From DATBGS01 sp036557885 (lineage in GTDB: Bacteria; Chloroflexota; Ktedonobacteria; Ktedonobacterales; DATBGS01), in the NCBI GenBank assembly GCA_036557885.1, contig DATBGS010000159.1, positions 1 to 13,012 on the forward strand: a stretch of DNA of 13,012 nt, read 5' to 3'. The position numbers and the translations under genes were made by a program. The notes below the pieces were generated by a model that had not been told where the DNA came from, did not search any database, and worked only from the letters and a program-made list of their open reading frames with translations. Shown here one piece after another: positions 8,335 to 13,012 of this stretch; position 1 is the stretch's first letter; the number at the start of each line of letters is the position of its first letter.

Positions 8335-9786
8335 ATGGCGATTGCGGTCACGATTGGGACGGTGCCTCTGGAAGAAATACATGAGTTAGGTTGGCCGACG
8401 GATCGGCATTTGGTGCTCTCGTTCCGCAGAACGCTGCAACAGGGCGGACACTTTGCTCCCATGCAGCTGAATCGGGTCTGGCAGCCCGAGGCTCCCTGGC
8501 GCTATGAAATCATTGATGGCTTTCATCGCTTTGAGGCAGCGAAAGCCGAAGGGGTCATCGAGTTACTCTGTCAGGTTGTCGAAATCGGGCTGCGTGAGGC
8601 ACGGTATGCGCGGATCCAAGCCTGCGTGGGCAAACCGGCAGAGATCACCCGTGCTCGTGCGCTCCAGGAACTGCGCCTGGCGTATATCGCCGATATGCGT
8701 GCCCTTATCGGGAATCCACTGACCCTGATGGAACCCGTTCTCGGCGAAGATGGACAGGTCCACGCCCGCCCCAGAGCAATGCCGCTCCCCACCGAGCCGC
8801 TCGCAGCCCTGGAGGCCTTCACCGACCACCTGATCGTCACGCAAGGAGACCCATTGCCAGCTCTCGTGACGTCCGACCAGCAGAGCACGATCACGTTCGA
8901 TGGCCTGCAAGCGGGCTGGGAAAGGACCATTGCGGCGTGGATGGCAGAGTTAGGACAACGCTTTGGCTACGACGCGGATTGGCTGCTTCAGGAACTGCAT
9001 ATACACTCGCTCCAAGCGCAGGGGCTGGGGCAGGGTTGGAATGCGCGCCAACGCGAATCGTTCCAACGGCAGGGAGGGTACGCCTTCCACGCGCTGTTGC
9101 TGTGGAAAATCCCAGATGTCGAGGTGCGCGCCTGGTTTCGGCGCCAAATCCAGGCGGACCCGGCCAAAGGGGAATGGATCTGGAAGACCCTCCAGGCGCT
9201 GGGGTTTCAAGGGCCGCAGTCGGAGGGAAAGCCCTTCAAGACGCTCCCCAAAAGTATCCTGCTCACGTTGCTCACGCGCTATCCCTCCCCCAGAGATCTT
9301 TATCTGGCCGTGCGCGACCGGCTGGAAGGCCCTCCACCTCCACCAGCGCCGCTCCCGCAACCGCCTACAGTCTCCCGGTCTCCATCGCCTGTTGCGCCGC
9401 CAGCAGCGCCTCCGAAATCGCTCCCGGCTCCTCCGAAGGAGACCCGTCCAGAGTCGGCGATCTTTGCCGTTGGCTCACCCAGTTTTGTCGGACAGCCACC
9501 TGCACCGAGTCTATCTGGAGCGGCTCTTCCACCGCCGAACAAACCTGTGGTACAGGCGCCGAACAAACCTGTGGTACAGGATCCGGTATCCCACGCACTG
9601 GAAGCACTTGCTTCTCCACCAACGCTTCCTCGACCTGATCTGGCACGTGCCTATCAGCCAGTGCATGTGGCCTGTATGGCCCTGGTGCAAGCCATCGAAG
9701 AACTGAGCGCGCACTATGGGCAGGAGTGGCGGCAGTGGGATCAGGCTCAGGCAGATCTGGCTGAGGTACGCGCGCTGCTGGCTTGA
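8335..9786 (+). CDS. ParB-like nuclease/NTPase-fold protein with proline-rich linker
   Basis: A 483-residue protein from ATG 8335, chosen over GTG 8317 because GAGGAG at 8323-8328 lies 6 nt upstream of the ATG. The N-terminus resembles the ParB/sulfiredoxin fold: IIDGFHRFEAAKAEG near residues 60-73 matches the family's DGxHRxxAA box, preceded by a segment like the ParB strand that lists residues to be matched. A helical middle (about 110-330) follows, with a Trp-rich stretch (WNARQRESF, GEWIWKTLQALGF). About 100 residues of Pro/Ala/Ser linker (332-439) contain a perfect duplication, and a short helical C-terminus ends in LAEVRALLA. No ParA-like ATPase lies nearby, so a plasmid-type partition role is not supported. 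A DNA-binding or ParB-type nucleotide-binding accessory protein of a mobile region is more likely. The small Xre genes on both sides suggest shared regulation. Confidence 0.75.
   Translation: MAIAVTIGTVPLEEIHELGWPTDRHLVLSFRRTLQQGGHFAPMQLNRVWQPEAPWRYEIIDGFHRFEAAKAEGVIELLCQVVEIGLREARYARIQACVGKPAEITRARALQELRLAYIADMRALIGNPLTLMEPVLGEDGQVHARPRAMPLPTEPLAALEAFTDHLIVTQGDPLPALVTSDQQSTITFDGLQAGWERTIAAWMAELGQRFGYDADWLLQELHIHSLQAQGLGQGWNARQRESFQRQGGYAFHALLLWKIPDVEVRAWFRRQIQADPAKGEWIWKTLQALGFQGPQSEGKPFKTLPKSILLTLLTRYPSPRDLYLAVRDRLEGPPPPPAPLPQPPTVSRSPSPVAPPAAPPKSLPAPPKETRPESAIFAVGSPSFVGQPPAPSLSGAALPPPNKPVVQAPNKPVVQDPVSHALEALASPPTLPRPDLARAYQPVHVACMALVQAIEELSAHYGQEWRQWDQAQADLAEVRALLA
9533..9580 (+). repeat. 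Perfect 24-bp tandem duplication inside the ParB-like gene
   Basis: Two adjacent identical 24-nt copies lie at 9533-9556 and 9557-9580. They encode repeated PNKPVVQ in the proline-rich linker. The length is a multiple of three, so the frame is kept. Perfect identity at the nucleotide level indicates a recent slippage-type duplication. Confidence 0.95.
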
Positions 9787-10076
9787 GGAATACACCTATG
9801 GTTGTTCTGGAGGCGCGTCAGTGGGCACAGGAGTGGGCCGTTTTCGATGTGGGCGACGGAGGAGACGAGGAGGAGACACCGGAGGGCACGAGCCAACAAC
9901 AGCAGGGTGGTGTAGCGCGCATTGGCGCCCCGTTCCAAACGACTGATAGTTTGTTCGCTTACGCCAGCCAGCTCTGCCAGCGCGCGTTGCGAGAGTCCCG
10001 CCCGCTTGCGCGCTGTGGCCAGGCGCGGCACCGGGACCCCATTTGCGTGCGGCAGGCGCTCGGAGTGATTCTGCAT
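9747..10076 (-). CDS. Xre-family helix-turn-helix regulator 2, probably frameshifted near its 3' end
   Basis: As read, 109 residues from ATG 10076, which has GGAGAG just upstream. The open frame extends further up to 10418, but that part does not look coding and lies partly upstream of the likely promoter. The protein begins MQNHSERLPH then ANGVPVPRLA, followed by a Xre helix-turn-helix (RKRAGLSQRALAELAG, TISRLERGANARYTT), matching regulators 1 and 3. After LARALR the sequence stops resembling the paralogues and overlaps the end of the ParB-like gene by 40 nt. Adding one base at about 9878-9882 would continue as VSPPRLLRRPHRKRP and end at TAG 9796-9798. That gives a basic tail like those of the paralogues and a clean 9-nt gap to the convergent gene. 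I infer a one-base deletion, or a sequencing error. The helix-turn-helix itself is intact. Confidence 0.75.
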   Translation of the reverse strand: MQNHSERLPHANGVPVPRLATARKRAGLSQRALAELAGVSEQTISRLERGANARYTTLLLLARALRCLLLVSSVAHIENGPLLCPLTRLQNNHRCIPQASSARTSARSA

Positions 10077-10565
10077 AGGCTCTCCGTTGGTGGACGAGCG
10101 CGCATTAAGACAGGCGATCTGAGCGTGAGAGGTGCAAAAAAGGACGTACGCACATCGGGCGGCCCAGAGGGAGCCCGCGAAATGGAGAGGGAGAGACAGG
10201 CAGATGGAGGCACGCCAAAGCCATCCAGGGAAACCAACGCAGGCTACCGCGTCTTCTAGGCTGGTGAGCGCTTTGGGCCTGTGGGTGGCTCGGCTCCTCC
10301 CAATGCCACTATCTTGATGCCCTCCTCCCGCCATATAGTAGCACAAGTATGCCTGAAACATAGTGATTTTGTCAACGAGAAAAGGGAATAGCCATTTCAA
10401 GCCATATATATACAACACCTACAGCTTACGAGCTACTATAGATAATCGAATATTAGACGAAAAATACAATAACGCGAAAAGAACTCTAATACAACATTTA
10501 GCCAATCAGACAATAATGTCCTGTGCTATGCTCTCCCCACCACAGCAAACAGTAAAGGAGAGGAC
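10077..10565. other. Intergenic region between divergent Xre regulators 2 and 3
   Basis: About 490 nt without a convincing gene. The left half (10077-10340) is GC-rich and would be a long untranslated leader of regulator 2. The right half (10380-10520) is strongly AT-rich. A minus-strand promoter is recognisable at 10346-10375. On the plus strand TGCTATGCT (10524-10532) could be an extended -10 for regulator 3. No tRNA or recognisable riboswitch is evident. Confidence 0.5.
10346..10375 (-). promoter_or_regulatory. Candidate sigma-70-type promoter for Xre regulator 2
   Basis: On the minus strand a consensus -35 TTGACA (10375-10370) is followed after 18 nt by CATACT (10351-10346), a 4-of-6 match to the -10 box. 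It lies downstream of the first possible start of the long open frame (10418), supporting the start at 10076, and implies a leader of roughly 260 nt. Confidence 0.45.
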
Positions 10566-10841
10566 ATGGCACGGGGGAGCAATGGGGTGCCGGTTCCCCA
10601 ACTCGCTGCCTTACGGAAACGATTGGGGCTGTCGCAGGGGGAATTAGCCGAGCGGGCTGGACTGACCCGCACCACGATAACCCGTCTGGAACAAGGCGGT
10701 GTTGCGCGCTACCAGACGATAGATAAGCTGGCGAGCGCACTCAATTCGACCCGGCAACGCCTGATTCGGGTGCCCAGGCAGAGGCCTGGTACTGTCACTC
10801 GACCAGCCGATGGTGAGGAAGAGGAGCTGCCTCCTCGCTGA
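10566..10841 (+). CDS. Xre-family helix-turn-helix regulator 3
   Basis: A 91-residue Cro/C1-type regulator starting at ATG 10566 with AAGGAGAGG directly upstream at good spacing. The helix-turn-helix covers about residues 17-60 (RKRLGLSQGELAERAG, TITRLEQGGVARYQT). From NGVPVP to the end of the domain, about 40 of 54 residues are identical by eye to regulator 1, so the two are clear paralogues. The C-terminal tail is acidic (DGEEEELPPR), unlike the basic tail of regulator 1. It is divergent from regulator 2 across an AT-rich region that could hold operators for both. No partner toxin gene is adjacent; the next gene downstream is a truncated AbiEi-type antitoxin after about 150 nt. Confidence 0.88.
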   Translation: MARGSNGVPVPQLAALRKRLGLSQGELAERAGLTRTTITRLEQGGVARYQTIDKLASALNSTRQRLIRVPRQRPGTVTRPADGEEEELPPR

Positions 10842-10968
10842 ACACAGGGAAATGAGCAAGAGGCTGCTCAGAGCACATCAGCTTGAGCAGGAGCCGCATC
10901 TCCCGTTGGAGACCTGCCGGGGAGCCTGGGCACTCGTCGCAGGAGGGGAGTGTCAAAACTGCCAATGA

Positions 10969-10980
10969 AGTTTATAAACT
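10969..10980. promoter_or_regulatory. Perfect 12-bp palindrome upstream of the AbiEi-type gene
   Basis: AGTTTATAAACT is its own reverse complement and lies 15 nt before ATG 10996. It contains TATAAA (10973-10978), a good -10 box, with GTGTCA 17 nt upstream as a 4-of-6 -35. AbiEi antitoxins are known to repress their own operon by binding inverted repeats, so this is a plausible operator/promoter. The implied transcript start would fall very close to the ribosome binding site, which weakens the -10 reading. Confidence 0.5.
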
Positions 10981-10995
10981 GCGGAGGATTTGCGC

Positions 10996-11322
10996 ATGAT
11001 GAGTCCTGAGAGCCCGTTGCTGTCCCACCGAGAGGCGCTCCTGTCACTGGCTGGGCAAGCCGGGGTACTCCGCCCATCCGATCTGGCAGAGCTAGGGATC
11101 CCCCGCGACTATCTCCGCCGATTGGTCGGGGAGGGTCAGTTGAAGCGAGTCGAGCGTGGGCTGTATGTGCTAGCCGAGGCCCAGGTTACCGAGCACCATG
11201 CACTCGCCCGGGCAGCCAGACGGGTACCTCATGGTGTCGTATGCCTTCTCTCGGGTTTCTATAGATGGGCTACGACGCCACCCACAAATCAGAGCTTATT
11301 TGACAGAGGTATTGTCATATAA
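10996..11322 (+). pseudogene. AbiEi-type antitoxin, N-terminal domain only (truncated)
   Basis: Start at ATG 10996, with GGAGG at 10983-10987 and an 8-nt spacer. Residues 10-86 match the N-terminal winged-helix and following segment of AbiEi/type IV toxin-antitoxin antitoxins: HREALLSLAGQAGVLRPSDL, then LGIPRDYLRRLV, VERGLYVL and VPHGVVCLLS. In that family CLLS is followed by a conserved segment and a C-terminal antitoxin domain. Here similarity ends after CLLS at about 11253, and the frame runs 20-odd unrelated codons to a stop. The DNA from that point encodes TniQ-like helix-turn-helix repeats in another frame. No AbiEii toxin gene is present in the window. The remaining DNA-binding domain might still fold, but neutralisation of a toxin is not expected. 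Confidence 0.7.
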
Positions 11323-11620
11323 GCGTACTCCTGCTTTTATGAATTGGTTGCAACGACATGATGAGGACCTTATCAGTCAGGTACAGGGAGCCATACGACA
11401 ACTTGAAGCTGATGGCTTGCCCATCGAGCAACGTCGAATTTGCAGTTTGCTAGGTTATACACAAAGTCTCTTTACTCGTTCAATTCGATTAAGAGCCTTT
11501 TGGCAACAATATCAGTCTGAGCGCCTTATTACGCATCTCCACCAAGAGCAAAAATATATAGTTCAATTACAAGAGTTAATAGAAAAGTGTCAGGGATGGA
11601 ACTATGCACGGTTACTGTGA
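11255..11620 (+). pseudogene. Fragment of a TniQ-type helix-turn-helix-repeat protein
   Basis: From codon 11255 a frame reads VSIDGLRRHPQIRAYLTEVL, resembling the end of a helix-turn-helix repeat. About 50 residues later comes a second unit, AIRQLEADGLPIEQRRICSL then LLGYTQSLFTRSIRLRAF. Such repeats occur in the C-terminal half of TniQ-like proteins, transposition target-selection factors. The piece lacks the N-terminal zinc-finger part and starts flush with the point where AbiEi similarity ends. The frame is open leftwards to 11198 only because it reads through the AbiEi gene. I interpret it as the 3' end of a tniQ-like gene fused to the antitoxin gene by recombination. It ends at TGA 11618-11620. 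Confidence 0.5.
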
Positions 11621-11891
11621 ACGATATTTGAAATCAGGCCACGTGATGTTCATGGACACCGGTCGCTTTGCTAGGCAATAGACCCACAATAAGCAAGAGG
11701 TCGGTAATCCTCCAGCAGTGGCTCTATTCTTTGCTTGTCCTTTCCGGAGTGAGGATACAGCCCTTCTTGTATCAAGCGTTCGTAGTGAGAAGGATGGGCT
11801 ATTTTAATTCTCTACGGTAGCTTATTTGCCAGCAAGATGCATTAAGAAGCGACTGGTACATCACATCATCATCTGGCCGATTTTCAAATAG
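11621..11891. other. Intergenic region with a stem-loop, no gene seen
   Basis: About 270 nt of AT-richer sequence with stops in all frames at short intervals. The only structure I can support is the inverted repeat listed at 11759-11808. No start of the following helix-turn-helix-repeat gene can be found here. Confidence 0.4.
11759..11808 (+). terminator. Possible rho-independent terminator
   Basis: AGCCCTTCTT pairs imperfectly with AGAAGGATGGGCT (bulge and wobble in the stem, loop of about 18 nt), directly followed by ATTTTAATT. It would end transcription of the 11255-11620 fragment. The long loop and short T run keep confidence low. Confidence 0.3.
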
Positions 11892-11978
11892 CAATCACAG
11901 TTACCAAATAAGACAATCTGCGAGCACCTAGGACTACCTCACAAAGATTTAGCCCATTATCCTGAGTTTCAGGCCTAT

Positions 11979-12431
11979 TTGAAGAAACAAAGAAAGCTTG
12001 CTATATCTGCACCTCCCAAGGTTTATTGGATGGAGGATGAACTTATTGCGAGAACAAAAGAGGTCATTCAAGAACTTTTGGAGGCAGAGCAGTCGGTAAC
12101 AAAACGTGGCGTGTGTAGAAGAATCCAGATTGGAAGAGATTATTTGAAGAGTACCCCAAGACTGGCCTTGCTAATCGAGGAGGCGGTAAAGAAGTCTAGA
12201 GAAACTACCCAAGAGCGCAAACAACTAAATGAGTCTAGATTAGCCTTAAAAGTTGTGAAAGCTAAACAAATCCTGGAAAAAAGTGGTCAACGAGTGACTT
12301 TGTTTGCTGTTAGTAAGATCGTCGGTAAGACAGTCCAGGGGCTTTCTGAGTATCCAAGCATCCGAGCGATTTTTGACCCGATAGCACAAAAAACAAGATT
12401 TAATCACAAGTATACTCCTGGGAAAGTATAG
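11979..12431 (+). CDS. Helix-turn-helix-repeat protein related to the C-terminal half of TniQ-like proteins
   Basis: The frame is open from 11892, after TAG 11889-11891, and three similar units can be read. The first, upstream of the first possible start, has TICEHLGLPHKDLAHYPEFQ (from about 11913). The second has ELLEAEQSVTKRGVCRRIQI then STPRLALLIEEA. The third has AKQILEKSGQRVTLFAVSKI then LSEYPSIRAIF. Each has the pattern helix, turn, helix, then a (Y)P-x-(I/L/F) segment. The earliest start codon is TTG 11979 without a ribosome binding site; ATG 12030 is an alternative. So either the N-terminal part was lost, or this is a small DNA-binding protein in its own right. Its stop (TAG 12429-12431) is followed without any gap by the ATG of the tniQ-like gene, suggesting co-expression. 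It is highly charged and AT-rich compared with the genes left of 11250. Confidence 0.55.
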   Translation: MKKQRKLAISAPPKVYWMEDELIARTKEVIQELLEAEQSVTKRGVCRRIQIGRDYLKSTPRLALLIEEAVKKSRETTQERKQLNESRLALKVVKAKQILEKSGQRVTLFAVSKIVGKTVQGLSEYPSIRAIFDPIAQKTRFNHKYTPGKV

Positions 12432-13010
12432 ATGACTTATTACTTCGATACCTTGCCGCTCCATCCCCCTCCACAGTTGTTGGAGTCTTTTACCAGCTAC
12501 CTGCTACGAGTTGCGGAGAGCAATGTCATTCATTCCGTTGATGAACTCGTCGCACTTTGTTTTCCTGATCAAAATCGAAGAATTACACGCGAGGTAGGCG
12601 ATTATCCACCGCTGTCCCTAAAGGCGTTATCTGCGGCAACAGTTACAACTGTACCTACACTGCTAGCGACAACCTTCTACCATCTTGTGGCTAAATTTGG
12701 GCGTTCAACGCATCCTCAGGCAGCCAGTAGATTTCTAGGGGGAAGCCTTGCAGGCTATTTACGATATTGTCCTGCTTGTTTAGTTGAGCATACGTATTAT
12801 ACCTTACCTTGGAGATTTTTGGCGTTATCAGGGTGTGTTGAGCATCGGTGCTTGCTTCATGATGCTTGTGGATGGTGCGGCAAGTCTATTCCTCTCACCT
12901 TAGCCCCGCTGAAAATATCGATATGCCCTTATTGCTGGGGCGATTTATACCAAATCCTGTTAAATAGCAGTGCTATCATGCGAGTTGCGGCCACCAATGG
13001 AAGGCGGTGA
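12432..13010 (+). CDS. Short TniQ-family zinc-finger protein
   Basis: TniQ/TnsD proteins select target sites for Tn7- and Tn5053-like transposons by bridging DNA and the AAA+ regulator. This 192-residue protein has the TniQ N-terminal pattern: LPLHPPPQLLESFTSYLLRV (8-27), GGSLAGYLRYCPAC (103-116), then the zinc-ligand series Cys113, Cys116, Cys135, His138, Cys140, His143, Cys146, Cys149, Cys165 and Cys168 (CVEHRCLLHDACGWC, ICPYCWGDL). It ends 24 residues after the last CxxC, two bases before the window ends, so the C-terminal part typical of long TniQ proteins is missing. Short TniQ proteins of similar size are known from type V-K CRISPR-associated transposons, but no CRISPR or transposase gene is visible here. 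An ATG at 12997 in another frame overlaps the stop and may begin the next gene or mark a frameshift. Confidence 0.85.
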   Translation: MTYYFDTLPLHPPPQLLESFTSYLLRVAESNVIHSVDELVALCFPDQNRRITREVGDYPPLSLKALSAATVTTVPTLLATTFYHLVAKFGRSTHPQAASRFLGGSLAGYLRYCPACLVEHTYYTLPWRFLALSGCVEHRCLLHDACGWCGKSIPLTLAPLKISICPYCWGDLYQILLNSSAIMRVAATNGRR

Positions 13011-13012
13011 GG

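Noticed and set aside
9533..9580. Direct repeats as a CRISPR array
   Set aside because: Only two units, directly adjacent with no spacer, inside an open coding frame.
8335..10076. ParABS partition system
   Set aside because: No ParA-type Walker ATPase is encoded in the window and no cluster of parS-like sites was seen, so only a ParB-like protein can be supported.
10077..10418. Upstream extension of Xre regulator 2 to an ATG at 10418
   Set aside because: The extra 114 residues look non-coding, lie partly upstream of a good promoter and have no counterpart in the two paralogues, which start just before NGVPVP.
10566..11322. Complete toxin-antitoxin pair made of Xre regulator 3 and the AbiEi-type gene
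   Set aside because: Neither gene encodes a recognisable toxin, they are about 150 nt apart with separate ribosome binding sites, and the AbiEi-type gene is truncated.
1296..11762. Shared 10-11 nt string GGATACAGCC near 1300 (minus) and 11753 (plus)
   Set aside because: Too short to count as terminal repeats of an element spanning the window, and similarity does not extend on either side; chance is the simpler explanation.

Overview
The window looks like an accessory, recombination-scarred stretch of a GC-rich bacterial chromosome. The best guess for the host is a Chloroflexota bacterium of the Ktedonobacteria type. That guess rests on the combination of a DinG-RecQ fusion helicase, large tyrosine recombinases, TniQ-like proteins with helix-turn-helix repeats and many small Xre regulators. 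It is an inference from gene style; no rRNA or tRNA is present to confirm it.

Layout. (1) Positions 1-1274, minus strand: the N-terminal 424 codons of a large tyrosine recombinase that runs off the left edge. (2) 1390-2142, minus: a complete short-chain dehydrogenase/reductase (SDR) with a GTG start and a strong ribosome binding site. (3) 2282 to about 3217, minus: the catalytic half of a second tyrosine recombinase that has lost its N-terminus. (4) About 3218-3260: a scar where this recombinase meets, head to head, a helicase gene that has lost its 5' part. (5) 3236-7758, plus: a two-gene operon. The first gene holds the C-terminal half of a DinG-type helicase module fused to a complete RecQ helicase. 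The second is translationally coupled to it and encodes an unrecognised protein with a winged-helix-like C-terminus. (6) 7806-10841: three paralogous small Xre-type regulators around a ParB-like protein with a proline-rich linker. The middle regulator appears frameshifted. (7) 10996-13012: a truncated AbiEi-type antitoxin gene with a perfect 12-bp palindrome just upstream. It runs directly into visibly more AT-rich DNA containing two fragments of TniQ-type helix-turn-helix repeats and then a short TniQ zinc-finger protein at the right edge.

How it fits together. Regions 1-4 and 7 read as debris of site-specific recombination and transposition: two recombinases, a decapitated helicase, an antitoxin cut after 86 codons and fragmented tniQ genes. 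The best candidates for functional units are the helicase plus its coupled partner, the ParB-like gene with its flanking regulators, and the tail-to-head pair of a helix-turn-helix-repeat protein and a short TniQ. None of these can be assigned a proven role from sequence alone.
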